A stretch of DNA of 64,000 bases from Flaccisagitta enflata. Taxonomy: Eukaryota > Chaetognatha > Sagittoidea > Aphragmophora. The stretch covers positions 17,112,001 through 17,176,000 of the forward strand of contig OZ231128.1 of assembly GCA_965153355.1 (NCBI GenBank). Reading direction: 5' to 3'. The position numbers and the translations under genes were made by a program. Shown here piece by piece: positions 27,068 to 42,350 of this stretch. The notes beneath the pieces are model-generated. The model did not search any database. It was not told the DNA's origin and worked only from the letters and a program-made list of their open reading frames with translations. The stretch's first letter is position 1. The number at the start of each line of letters is the position of its first letter.

Positions 27068-27641
27068 GGGCAGCGGCCCCAAGGGGGACGATATCCTGTA
27101 GAACACAGGGAAACTTTTGTTCGTTTGTTCGTCCATCCTTCAGGCTCAAATTCCAGCCTCTAGGCTCAAATCTCAGGCTGAAGGCTCAAATCCTAGCCTT
27201 GAGGCTCAAATCTCAGCCGCAAGGCTCATATCCAAACCTCGAGGATCAAATCCAAGTGTAGAGGCTCCAATCCAAATTTAGAGGCTCAAATCTCAGCCTG
27301 GAGGCTCAAATTCCAGCCAGGAGGCTCAAATCCCAGCCAAAAGGCTCAAATCCCAGCCCAGAGGCTCAAATCCCAGCCCACAGGCTCAAATTCCAGCCTC
27401 TAGGCTCAAATCTCAGACTCAAGCTTAAATCCCAGCCTCCATGCTCAAATCCCAGCCTAAATTGCTCTCACAAAGAACCCCTTTTGGAACAAACGGACAA
27501 CGAATGAATGAACAAATGACAGTACCCCTGTGTTCTACAGGATATCAACCCCTTTGGGGCCTCGCTAACCATCCCCCCCAATCAACAATATACACAGCAA
27601 GGCAACGGGCATCGCTGACCACAAATTGCCCTTGGACGACT
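27064..27641. mobile_element. F1 foldback element, copy 4
   Basis: The left arm is AGGGCAGCGGCCCCAAGGGG. The interior has about 16 units of GAGGCTCAAATCCCAGCC. The right arm contains CCTGTGTTCTACAGGATATC. The tail carries GGCAACGGGCATCGCTGACC and TTGCCCTTGGACGACTGG. Confidence 0.7.
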
Positions 27642-27801
27642 GGTTCTCTCTGCCTCCTTCCTTTTAATTCAACTCTACAACGGTCTCCCTCTCCGGCAGT
27701 TTCTCTTTATTTTTTCCCTCTTCATGCCATACCCTTACTTTCACTCCTCGGGTTTCTGTTTGTCCATCTTTCTCATTATTTTATTGTGTACAGAGTGCAC
27801 A

Positions 27802-27805
<4 letters not shown>

Positions 27806-27896
<91 letters not shown>

Positions 27897-28221
27897 TTGA
27901 GGTAGAGAAAGAGATTCCAGCTATTCATTATAAAACCGCGGAGGGAAAGGACAATGGAGACGATTGGAGACGTTAGGAAAACAGATGGAAGCATTGGAGC
28001 TATATAGACAGAGAGGAGGCTTTTCTTACGTCCTGTGAGCGGGGGATTCTCTTTCTAGATCTCTAATTTCCCCCGTCTTTGGGTCTGTGTCTATCCAGTT
28101 GACTCTCTTCGTTGTGTTTTGTAACCGCTTCAGATTCTCTGTATTTGGCTTCATCTTTGCTTTTGAAGGTTTCTATCCGTACGTTTGTCTTTGACTGTAT
28201 GCATCTGTGTGTCTGTCTGCC

Positions 28222-28254
<33 letters not shown>

Positions 28255-28257
28255 TCC

Positions 28258-28310
<53 letters not shown>

Positions 28311-28325
28311 GTCTGTCTGTCTGTT
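27806..28325. repeat. (GA)n and (TCTG)n arrays
   Basis: (GA)n at 27806-27891 and (TCTG)n at 28209-28325. The intervening 300 bp show nothing identifiable. Confidence 0.95.
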
Positions 28326-29338
<1,013 letters not shown>

Positions 29339-29704
29339 TGAGGAAAACCGAAGATGGTAGACAGATTCTGAAGGTGCAACTGCGGAAGAGGGCACTGGAC
29401 ACACAGAAAGTTGGCCTAAAATAACTTCATGACTCAGATGGGCAGACAGGCGGACAAACTTTCACGAATAAAGGTAACGAGCAAACGCAGACGACAGATA
29501 AAATGGGTCAAAATCATTGGATGAAACTATCCGTCGTTCGATATTCAACAAGCAAAGACAAGAGACTGAGTCCTGAGTGCATATAATCATAGAATGACGA
29601 ATTCAATATGCAGACAATTGTAGGTAAATGATGACAAGTATCGAAAGTTTTTCGGGCGTTCTGGACTTGTTACAAACTATGTCCACCTGGTGGTTTTTTT
29701 CGTA

Positions 29705-30302
29705 ATTCATTCATTCATTTATTCATTCATTTATTCTTTCATTCATTCATTCATTCATTCATTCATTCATTCATTCATTCATTCATTCATTCATTCATTC
29801 ATTCATTCATGTTCAGCCAGCAAGCCGAAAAGAACAGTTGGTTAGGCGGAGTGTCCAAAAAGTAGTCGATGACATGACGTGACTCAGCGGTACTCGATCC
29901 CCCTATGTTACTGTAGTGAGCATTTTACATCCTATCAGATTGATATAAGCTGGCGTTTGTTCCTCAATGTCGAGATTCGTGTCCAGGGCTGCACAAAAAC
30001 AAGAGTGTATGAATGAATGAATGAATGAATGAATGAATGAATGAATGAATGAATGAATGAATGAATGAATGAATTAATGAATGGATGAATGAATGAATGA
30101 ATGCATGAATGAATGAATGAATGAATGAATGAATGAATGAATGAATGAATGAATGAATGAATGAATGAATGAATGTATGAATAAATGAATGGATGAATGA
30201 ATGACTGAATGAATGAATGAATGAATGAATGAATGAATGAATGAATGAATGGATGAATGAATGAATGAATAAGTAAATGAAGAAAAGAAAAAGGAAAGAA
30301 AG

Positions 30303-30356
<54 letters not shown>

Positions 30357-30380
30357 TAAGAAAGAAAGAAAGAAAGAAAA
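29705..30380. repeat. (TTCA)n, (GAAT)n and (GAAA)n arrays
   Basis: (TTCA)n at 29705-29810, the complementary (GAAT)n at 30006-30272, then (GAAA)n at 30296-30380. The first two are inverted copies of the same unit about 200 bp apart. Confidence 0.95.
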
Positions 30381-30797
30381 AAAAAGAGAGAAAGTAAGAA
30401 GGAAAGACAGAAAGAAAAAAAAACGTACTGACTTTTTGTCTTTTTTTTCTGATTTTCATGCTGGATTTTCAGAGGTAACTAACCAGAACAGCATCGCACC
30501 TGTGCCCGCCTTCGCCTTCCGGGGGTCAATTCGCACCCATGAAGTCATGAACACCCTTTAGCTCCACTGGCAGGGAGGCTTTACTCTTTCACTATTCTTT
30601 TGTGGTAATTTCTTTCCTCCAGAAAGAGAAAAAAAGTATCTTTTCAACCAACTCACCATGTGACTACAACAGTAATTAGATTGGTAAGAAAAGAACGTAA
30701 TTGAGGCAAATAAGAGAAAATGAGGTCGAACACCCTCTGACGTTACTGAGACAGCGCCCCAATCTGCGAACAGACGTCATCATTTTAAGAAAGTCAG

Positions 30798-31178
<381 letters not shown>

Positions 31179-31647
31179 AAAGGGTCTCGTTATTGTTAAG
31201 TAGTAAAGCCGATGAGTGAGTCTTTAAAAAATGTCAATCTAGTTGACGCTGCCAGTCTAGTGACCGCCTTTTTCAGCGGGTAAGATATTCAAAAATGTTT
31301 CTATGATTGTATCTTGTCCGTGCGACGTAATGCTTAATTGTATAACATTATAAATATAATAAAAAATTTTCTCACTCTGTCACGATTTCAGTTATAAATT
31401 CCTCCTCGAGTTCGTTACTTTTCGAGAATGACAAATAGAAACGCGACATGAAATGTGAAATACGCGTTACACATGTCATTTTTCAAAAATGAGTTATTCA
31501 TGGCTTTCCGTTTTGCTCAAACACTTCATTACTGTCAAGGAAAATGACATACTATCATCTATATATTTTTTTTTTCTAAAAGTAAATGAACGGTTGCTAA
31601 ATCATATTGAGCATATCAACCGCGATATGCATAGCAAAATGATGACA

Positions 31648-32275
31648 CTGTCCGCCAGAACACGGAATGAGTTGACTTGAAATGATCGTCTACAACTCTC
31701 ATAGGTTTTGAGTCCTTGTGGTGTGTATAATACAAATCTGAAAAGAACTACATCATTTTTGGGGCGCTTTTTGAATTATATACAAAAATAGTACAAATTT
31801 AGTACATTTGTCGTCATAACTCTTTGTGATGATTTATTTTAGTATTTTGACCTCGGACCTTGGACTCAATGGGTGGCTTGCGGTTCGTTTGATATGTCAC
31901 ACTATATACTTTTGAAAAAGAAGTAAAACCTATTTTTTTATAAAATCATTAGCAATGAATGTATTTTATAGCAATATGATGAAAAAATTAACTTTTTATT
32001 TCCTTTTCAAAACTATATAGTGTGACATATCGAACGAACCGCAAAGCACTCGCTGAATCCGAATCTGCAGTCAAAAATACTAGAAAACATCACCACAAAG
32101 AGCTATGATGAAAAATGTCCTAAATTTACACCATTTTTGCATATATTTCAAAAATCGCCCCAAAATTGATTTAGTTTCCTTTAGATTTATATTGTACACA
32201 CTACAATGACCCAAGAACTATCAAAGTGAGAGACGATCATTCTACCTCAACTCATTCCGTGTTTTGGCTGGTAGT
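31648..32275. mobile_element. Diverged palindromic element
   Basis: The arms of about 290 bp (about 31648-31940 and 31985-32275) are inverted copies. Matching words include ACACGGAATGAGTTGA, ATGATCGTCT, TGATATGTCACACTATATA and TGCGGTTCGTT on one side and their complements on the other. The arms differ at many positions, so the element is old. No coding frame was seen and the outer ends are not sharp. Confidence 0.7.
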
Positions 32276-32418
32276 GATGAATGCTTACTACAGAGTGAAC
32301 TATTATTTCGATAGACCGAAATTACTCTCAATTTGGTGAATGGAACTTCAAAAACTACATTATTGCGTTAATGAAAACAAACTTCAACCATTTAATAATA
32401 AAAAGGTATTCAAATAAA

Positions 32419-32946
32419 CAAGTCATCCAAGGATCGCACATGGTCAGCGGTACCCGATACCCTGCTTGGAGTGATTATCTGAAGAAGTGGAGTGAGAGCA
32501 GGGCAGCGGCCCCAAAGGGCCGATGTCCTGTAGGACACAGGGGTGAAGTTCCATGCATCCTGAGATGGCATATTTGGTGTAATTTTCTGTGATATTCATT
32601 GGGAATTTTGCATTTTTTTTTTCAATTTTTTGTCAATTTGCCATGTTATTCAAGGAGAATTTGAGGTCTGAGAGGCTGGATTCAGGGCCAAAGAGGCTGG
32701 ATTTGAGGCCCAAGAGGCTGGATTTGAGGCCTGAGAAGCTGGATTTGACGCCTGAGAGGCTGGATTTGACGCCTGAAAGGCCAGATTTGAGGCCTGAGAG
32801 GCCAGATTTGAGGCCTGAGAGGCAGGATTTGAGGCCTGAGAGGCTTGAGAAGCTTCAGAGGGGGGGCGTACGTAATGTCAGACGGACGTAATGGTTCACC
32901 CCTGTGTCCTACAGGACATCGGCCCTTTGGGGCCGCTGCCCAAAAA
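32419..32946. mobile_element. F1 foldback element, copy 5
   Basis: The tail lies on the left (CAAGTCATCCAAGG, then TGGTCAGCGGTACCCGATAC). The two arms share an identical 47-bp core beginning GGGCAGCGGCCCCAAAGGGC. The interior holds about nine 20-bp units of GAGGCCTGAGAGGCTGGATT in one orientation only. The right end is GGCCGCTGCCCAAAAA. Confidence 0.8.
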
Positions 32947-33257
32947 GGATCTAAAATCTTTCATGTCGTTGCAGGAAAAACACTTGATTGCAAAAAGGCG
33001 AACAATATTCAAAATGATTATTTCCTCTCTAGATATTTTCTAAATCCCATCGTGCAATTCATTTCGTAGATGCTTATTGAATGAGTAAGCCATTCATACC
33101 TGAGTGGGAGAGAGTGTTTTATGAACACTTCCTTAAATACTTGAGCGTTTTGTGTCAGAGGTGAATTATCGAAGTTTTACGGAAAACTATCATTACTGTC
33201 GTAAAAACAACGCTCCATGTTTTTCTTGATTACCGTAATTTTGAATAGTAAGCATGA

Positions 33258-33259
<2 letters not shown>

Positions 33260-33350
<91 letters not shown>

Positions 33351-33368
33351 AAGAAAGAAAGAAAGAAG

Positions 33369-33409
<41 letters not shown>

Positions 33410-33493
33410 AAAAAAAGACAAAAAGAAAAAAAAAAATAAAGAAAAAAGAAAAAAAAAAAAAAAGAAAGAAAGAAAGAAAGAAAGAAAGAAGGA

Positions 33494-33533
<40 letters not shown>

Positions 33534-33546
33534 GAGAAAGAAAGAT

Positions 33547-33629
<83 letters not shown>

Positions 33630-33632
33630 ATT
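33260..33632. repeat. (GA)n and (GAAA)n arrays
   Basis: GA at 33260-33345, a second GA patch near 33374-33405, A-rich spacer, then GAAA to about 33632. From 33633 to 34929 I see only a (CT)n array at 34001-34047 and otherwise AT-rich sequence without a gene. Confidence 0.95.
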
Positions 33633-33992
33633 AAAGAAATACAAAGGGAAAAAAATGAAGAAAAAAAGGAATGAAGGAAAAAAAGATGGAAAAAAAGATA
33701 GAAAAAAAAAAGAAAATAAGTGATAGCTTGAGATGAGTCACTCATGATTCGTTAACTTTAATCTTTTGGTTGTTTCAAAATCAAGGAAAAGAAGGAAAAA
33801 AAAAAAACAGTTTCAAAAAGGAGCGCTATCTCAACCTCAGCCTTAACTGTCTCAGCCTCAGGTGGTCGGAGAAAAAATTCAATCGGCTTAAATTCCTTTT
33901 ATTTTGGAAAATTACAACCAACTAAAAAGTTTCCTCGATTTTGAGCTCACCCAAAGGCGATATAGCAAGGGAAATTAAGAATATGTCATTTT

Positions 33993-34052
<60 letters not shown>

Positions 34053-34929
34053 CAGGTGTCTATCACTCCTGATTTTTTTTGGAAAGACAGAAAGTATTTC
34101 AAGTTTTTGTCTTTTCATAAACTTTTTGTTGTACTAAAATCACTTTTCGCCTCCAAACACCTGGTTAGGAAACAACGAATCTACATTATAAAACGAGTAA
34201 CTTGATATGTAATTTGTAAATTGTGAACTGTTAAGAAAATTTGTCTAGTTATCATAAAAAGAATTAGAATAATCCGACTATATCTTCATGAAGTGCTTGG
34301 GGATTAAGTAGTACCAAACCTGAAACACTTTTTGTACATTTAGGCACCAAACACTGGCAAACAGGCAACCATCGATCTGCTGGAAACGATCAAAATTATA
34401 CTTACAGGCTCTGAGTTACAGGCATTCAAAAATGATCGGCTTAATGTCTTTTGTACTTAGAAGGACTCTACAATGGTCAGCTGACCTTATTCAGATGGGC
34501 CTTAACTCATTTTTCTTTTAGGTAAAAAGAACAAACAATCGCAATGATAGCAATGATCAGCTGACCATTTCCACTCTTTATTTTCCTATCAGATAAAAGA
34601 ACATATATATACTTTTACCAATCTCTCTCTGGGATCTTTCTCTTGATCGCCTTTTAGGCTCGTTTTCTTGCACTAAGCTATGAGTTTTGCCTCGAGGGAA
34701 AAAAGTACTCGCAATCTCATAAATCAAAAGCGAGACCAATCAACGAAGAAAGTAAAGGATTAAAGGAAAATGGTGATGGGGAAAACGAAGGGGGAGTAAC
34801 GGAAAAAAGTAAAAGGGAAAACGAGGGAAGCGAATGGGGGAGTAACGGAAAATAGTAAGAGGGGAAATGAGGTAAGCAAAGGGGGAGTAACGGGAGAAAC
34901 GGGATATGGCAAGGGGGACATGAGGGATG

Positions 34930-35374
34930 CAAAAATCAGATTCAAGGCCTGAGAAGGCAGATTCAAGGCCTGAGAGGGTAGACTTCAGGCCTGAGAGGGT
35001 AGATTTCAGGCCTGAGAGGGTAGATGTCAGGCCTGAGAGGGTCTGGGGGGACGGTCGAACAAACAAACAAACAAACAAACAAACGGATTGACGGACGAAC
35101 GAACGAAAGTCCCCCTGTGTTCTACAAAAAAACGAGAAAATATAGAGGGAAAAGTCGCAAAAGCGTTTGATGGTCAGCGGTACCCGTTGCCCCTAGGTAA
35201 GTATATGTGGGTGTGTGATGATGAGAAGGGCGGATGACCAAATCTTAGTAAGTTTTGAAGCTCTAGGCTTGAATTTTAGCAGCAATGATGGAATGTTGAA
35301 GAAGGAGGAGGAAAAAATCCCCCATATGTGTGAAAGAATATGTTATCGACTGCTTCGGGGCCGCTGCCCAAAAA
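34930..35374. mobile_element. F1 element, copy 6 (rearranged)
   Basis: Only one orientation of the interior repeat (AGGCCTGAGAGGGTAGATTT) remains, then GAACAAAC units. A right arm breaks off after CCCCCTGTGTTCTACA. Further on come a tail fragment (TGGTCAGCGGTACCCGTTGC) and a separate arm end GGGGCCGCTGCCCAAAAA. Confidence 0.6.
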
Positions 35375-35454
35375 CCGAATAAATAACAAATCGGATCAAC
35401 GAGGAAAACGAAGGTAGTGAAAAGAAAGAATGAAACCGGGAAAAGGGAATGAGG

Positions 35455-35530
35455 AGCAGGGGGGGGGGGCGAAAAATAAAGAGGGGAGAAAGGGGGAGAA
35501 AGGGGGGGGGGGAAGGGGGAGAAAGGGGGG
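35455..35530. repeat. G-rich purine tract
   Basis: Several runs of 5-10 G separated by A-rich words. It has high quadruplex potential on the plus strand. Confidence 0.85.
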
Positions 35531-35576
35531 GAAATTAAACAATGAAGGCGAACAGGGACGGGGAGAGGAGGGTCAA

Positions 35577-35886
<310 letters not shown>

Positions 35887-36089
35887 AAAGAAAAGGGAGA
35901 AATCGAGAAAGTAGGGAATGAAGGCTAGAAATAAGCAATCGGTGCGTCAGCTGGTGAAAATTGGAAAACCTGCGAATTGAGAGAGATTTTTCTGATGGCG
36001 GACCTGCATGTGTTACTGAGACCGACTCTGAAATAGAAAGAGAGAAGGGAAGAGCGAATGACAATCCAATGTCCACCAAGCCTTTGTCG

Positions 36090-36350
36090 AAAAACAAGGC
36101 CAACACCTATAAGTCGCGTGCGAGACTTACAGATTGACTTAGAATGACTTAGAATGACTTAGAATGACTTAGTATACACTTAAATGACTTAAAATGACTT
36201 AAAGAGATAAAATTGATAAAAAAAGTAAAAATGTGATGGACAGACTGGCCAACCAACCAACCGACGGATGGACGGACGGACGGACGGATGGACGGACGGA
36301 CGGACGGACAGACAAAGCGGGGTGTAGAGTTGCATGCATGCGACTAAAAA
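36090..36350 (-). mobile_element. F2 element copy with expanded middle
   Basis: It starts AAAAACAAGGCCAACACC, followed by AAGTCGCGTGCGAGACTT. The middle contains five GACTTAGAAT-like units. The (GACG)n tract and GACAAAGCGGGGTGTAGAGT end follow, with TTGCATGCATGCGACTAAAA. Confidence 0.65.
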
Positions 36351-36479
36351 TCAAATAAAAACACAAATACTGCGAGAAATTAAGTACAAAGCGGAAAAAA
36401 GAAAGAATGTTGAGAACAAAATGAGTAGAAGGAGAGTTAGTAAATGAACAATGTAGTTCCCACTCGTTGCTCTCTTGTT

Positions 36480-36670
36480 CGTTTTTACGCAAACGACACC
36501 CCACTTTGTCGATCCGTTAGTTGGTCGGTCTAATGATCGGCCCACTTTTTACATTTTTATGTTTTTTTCGGTCTTTGACCTCGCTCCTGCCCAAATGATC
36601 AAGCGAGCTCAAATACTGTGCCTGCCCACCCGCACGCGGCTGGGTCCACCGTGTATCTGGCCTTGTTTGT
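36480..36670 (+). mobile_element. F2 element copy (5' end decayed)
   Basis: GACACCCCACTTTGTCGATC, then a GGTCGG word, GGTCTTTGACCTCGCTCCTG, the distal motif CCTGCCCACCCGCACGCGGC and the end GTGTATCTGGCCTTGTTT. Confidence 0.6.
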
Positions 36671-36853
36671 TTTTCTCTCTGGCAGAAAAGAGATGGCGTT
36701 ATCTGATCTCGGTGACCAATGATCAGGAGACTGATCAACTGCCACAAAACGTGATGGCGAGCTTACTCCTTCGCGAATAACCACCGCAAACAACTCGTGT
36801 CAGCAACTCTGGAGAGAGACAGAGACAGAGACAAAGACAGAAAGGTAAAGAGA

Positions 36854-37347
<494 letters not shown>

Positions 37348-37371
37348 CATTGATGTCATTGAGTGCATAGT

Positions 37372-37520
37372 GTTATTTAGAATCTAAGTTACAAGCCTTA
37401 AAGTTTTCTCATTATTTAGAATCTAAATAACAAGCCTTAAAGTTTTCTCATAACTTAGATTGTCTATCTTTCTGTTTTTTTCTAAATACTCCCTTTATTT
37501 TCTACTCTTTCTCTCTATCT

Positions 37521-37615
<95 letters not shown>

Positions 37616-37620
37616 TTTTT
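37372..37620. repeat. 45-bp duplication and (CT)n array
   Basis: TTATTTAGAATCTAA and ACAAGCCTTAAAGTTTTCTC occur twice in tandem at 37372-37460. (CT)n with TTT interruptions occupies 37523-37620. From 37691 to 38193 I see nothing but AT-rich sequence. Confidence 0.85.
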
Positions 37621-38190
37621 TTCTTTTTTTCTTTTTCTCTCTCTTTCTAACCTTTTTTTGAATTATTTGAGTGATGTATTAGTCCATTAACATATTAGAA
37701 ATTGTACAATTTTTTTTTAGATAACACAAATAAGAATATCATATGTTGTAATGGAAAAAAAATATTTGTTTTTTGAAAAATGTATCTTTTGGCATTTGCT
37801 TCACAGATTTCTCAGAATTTAAAAGAATCTTCTTTTATTCAGCTGATTTTAGCCTTGTCCTCATTAGAATAAATCTATTCATATTCTAAATGTACCCAGA
37901 GCATCCTTTTTAAAAAAACATCTTAAAGAAATATTGCTATTTTTTTAAAATTCTATATGTTTTGATAAATTGTAGGTTTTTTGAGGGAGCAATTTTTATA
38001 TCTTTCTTTAAAATTGTTTCCTGCACACATATTGTTGACAAGCAGATTCAGTACATAAAAAATATCCATGGTATTTGTGAGTATTAAATAAAGAGTAAAA
38101 AAAAGTAAATGATATCAATGCTAGGACATGAAAGTTGATTTTAGTAGGATGGAGTACATGGTAACTGTAACAGTTATGAATAACAGATGT

Positions 38191-38527
<337 letters not shown>

Positions 38528-38739
38528 AAGATGAATTTTATTAGGAGATGAAAAAAAGATAGAAAGATAGAATATCTAAATAATGAGAAAATAAATTATT
38601 GCATTACTCAGATTCTAAATTACAAGCAGAGAGCCAATTCTAAGTAACGCGCCTTAGAAAATTCTAAATAACGCGCTGTTCCCGATGTCATTTTCCCTTT
38701 GGGTACTTCCGGCCTTAAAATACGTCACAGAGCAGCTGA

Positions 38740-39740
38740 ACAGTTGTTGCTGGCGTTGTTGTGATTGTAACTTAAATAAAGTTGCTGTTGTGGCTGGCGT
38801 TGTTGTGATTGTAACTTACATAAAGTTGCTGTTGTTGTTCGTGTTGTTGGTTTTTGGGCAGCGGCCCCGAAGGGGACGATGTCCTGTAGAACACAGGGGG
38901 ACTTTCGTTCGTCCGTCCGTTCATGCGTCCCCCCCAGGCCCTCTCAGGCCTGAAATCTGCCCTCTCAGGACTGAAATCTACCCTCTCAGGCCTGAAATCT
39001 GCCCTCTCCAGGCCTTTAATCTGCCCTCTCAGGCCTGAAATCTGCCCTCTCAGGTCTAAAATCTGCCCTCTCAGGCCTTGAATCTGCCCTCTCAGGCCTG
39101 AAATCTTCCCTCCCAGATCTGAAATCCGCCCTTTCAGGCCCTCTCAGGCCCTCTCAGGCCTTATGTCTACCCTCCCAGCCTGTCTACCCTCTCAGCCTGA
39201 GAGGGCAGATTTTAGGCCTGAGAGGGAAGATTTCAGGCTTGAGAGGGCAGATTCAAGGCCTTGGGGAGACAGAAGGACGAATGAAAGTCCCCCTGTGTTC
39301 TACAGGACATCGTCCCCTTCGGGGCCGCTGCCCTGCTTCCCCTCACTCCAATTCACAATCAGGCAAAGCAGGGCAATGGGTATCGCTGACCACATATTGC
39401 CCTTGGGCGCCCTAGTGTTGCTGGTGTTGTTGTGATTGTTAGTTACATAAAGTGGCTGTTGCTGCTTTTGTTGTTTATTTTGTTGCTGGTGTTGTTGTTA
39501 TTGTTACTTAGTACATAAAGTGGCGGTTGTTTTTGTTGTTTTTGGTTCTGTTGCTGGTGTTGTTGTGACTGTGCTGTTGCTTCGATAAGTTGCTGTTGTT
39601 GTTTGTGTTGTTGGTTTTGTTGCTGGTGTTGTTGTGATTGTCACTTAGTACATAGTGGCGGTTCTTTTGCTGGTGTTGTTGTGACTGTGCTGTTGCTTAG
39701 ATAAGTGGCTGTTGTTGTTTTTGTTGTTGTTGGTTTTGTT
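38740..39740. repeat. GTT-rich minisatellite interrupted by an F1 element
   Basis: Units of about 60 bp with TGGCGTTGTTGTGATTGTAA, CTTACATAAAGTTGCTG words lie on both sides (38740-38850 and 39414-39740) of the F1 copy at 38851-39413. From 39741 to 40137 I see no feature. Confidence 0.8.
38851..39413. mobile_element. F1 foldback element, copy 7 (best-defined boundaries)
   Basis: The arms begin GGGCAGCGGCCCCGAAGGGG and match over about 59 bp with one difference. They include GTCCTGTAGAACACAGGGGG and a GTCC tract. The interior has units CTCAGGCCTGAAATCTGCCC that invert near 39195. The tail GGGCAATGGGTATCGCTGAC, then CACATATTGCCCTTGGGCGC, lies only on the right. Insertion into a recognisable minisatellite fixes both ends. 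No protein is encoded. Confidence 0.85.
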
Positions 39741-40137
39741 GCTGGCGTTGTCGAGAATGTCACGACGTTTGAATTGAGTAACCGTGGATCTTGAATATAC
39801 TCATTTTATTCGTCGCTGACAAAATTGCTCTAGATTTAGATACTTGAATTGTCAAAGCAACGCTTTAGACGTTGTCAATATTGCAAGCCTTGGGTATTGT
39901 CGTCATTTTGACTCGTCAACAGCAACGGCGCTTGTCACGAACTCACGATATTCAAGTAGAGTTCTATCGATAGTTGGCGTAGTGTTGTCGCCGACAACAC
40001 TGGGCCGATAACTGTTGTCGGCACATTAATGTAACTAACAACTGGTTGGCGCAGAGTTGTCGTTATAATGTCCTCGTCAAGGCCAGACCAGACGACGGTG
40101 TTGTCAGCATTTCTGAATCGTCAGTATCGCAGTATCG

Positions 40138-40456
<319 letters not shown>

Positions 40457-40555
40457 GTTGATGGTTTCCAGTCGTAAATCGCTTTTGAAATTTAGACTTT
40501 TCTTCTTTGGCGGCAGCGAGGAAAACATTTTTGAATGAACAGCATTTCAAGTGGG

Positions 40556-40559
<4 letters not shown>

Positions 40560-40603
<44 letters not shown>
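40560..40603. repeat. (CT)n microsatellite
   Basis: Short pure CT array. From 40604 to 41655 I see no supported feature apart from a C run near 40819-40832 and a 14-bp direct repeat AATGCATTTCCGAC at 41338 and 41400. Confidence 0.95.
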
Positions 40604-40610
<7 letters not shown>

Positions 40611-41651
40611 CCAGTTCTACTTCTTTTAAGTTAAATGGCTTTAAAAAACAAAAAGAATTCAAAAAGGAATGTCATGCATATTTGATGAGCGTTAGATCGG
40701 TTCGGTTTGTTTTGGTGCGCAACCACAATTCACGTCACTGGAGGAAACCAAACGGAAAACTTGAAAAAAAAAATAGGAATGAATAAAATAAAGTAGAAGA
40801 AATAAGTTCGTTGCCCCCTCCCCCCCCCCCCCCGCCATGGTGATGTGAGTGGTAATTCGTGCTAGTTTCAAGCTGTTACTCTGTACTATATTTGTCAAAT
40901 GATAAAAGTTTCAATGCCAGTCCCAGTTTTATTTTGTTTCATTCTGCAGCACTTCTATTATGTGGCTGACTGGCTGTGTATATTAACTGTAAATTTAAGC
41001 AATCTCTCATTTTGGAACGTCCGACATGTCATGTTATGTCCTGTGCGTGGATCTGACATACCGAACTAAGTATAAGGTGAATTTGTAAATGTGCCATGTA
41101 TTCGTTATCAAGACGAATCTGCGTTCTTCTCTTTGTTTGTTTGTTTGATTTTTCTTCTGTGGCACACTGACTCCACTATGAAAAACGGACTGTGTGTGTG
41201 TCTTTGTGCCCAAAAATGTTCGATCCGTTGAAAAAAAAAAATGATGTCCTTTGCATCTTTTTAACCCCACATATCTGTTCGTACTGAAAAGTTTTTATCC
41301 GTATTTTCCCGTTTATTGGGCCATTTCACAAATCCTTAATGCATTTCCGACCTGTGCTCCCTTTGGAGAGGAGTCCGACAATTTCTCTCTCTGAGTCGTA
41401 ATGCATTTCCGACAGTTGGTCGACTCGAGGCTCCCACCGAAACTCACACCCTTAAAAAGAATAACAGTGACTACACAACATCGCCAACAACTATTTGCAA
41501 GCAAGTGTTTCATCGGCCATTCGCACACAAGTGTTCGATTTCATTCAAGCACTCGAAAATGTTTTCGAACCGACGTAACCCTGAGACTAGATGAGGCTCA
41601 AAACCCTTCAATCACTGGGAGGTTAAAACCGCGAATAGTTGAGAAAGTCAT

Positions 41652-42125
<474 letters not shown>

Positions 42126-42228
42126 GAGTCAAATCACGGTTGATTGATTGAAAGCGATTTTGAGATCGTATTCTTCACGCCAACCATCGAAAAGCAACTG
42201 CCGCTGCGGAAGAATCATCTAAAACAGC

Positions 42229-42229
42229 G

Positions 42230-42315
<86 letters not shown>

Positions 42316-42350
42316 ATTGTTATTGTTATTGTTATTGTTATTGTTATTGT
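42229..42350. repeat. (GTT)n-(ATTGTT)n array
   Basis: GTT to about 42312, then ATTGTT hexamers. From 42351 to 43004 no feature could be supported. Confidence 0.95.

Noticed and set aside
32440-32475. F1 tail as a tRNA-derived SINE head
   Set aside because: Only a loose A-box match is present. There is no B-box at the expected distance and no cloverleaf, so it is kept only as a low-interest hypothesis.
41401-41650. Frame of about 80 non-repeat residues before the GA array
   Set aside because: It is open by chance, with no acceptor or donor at sensible places and no recognisable motif.
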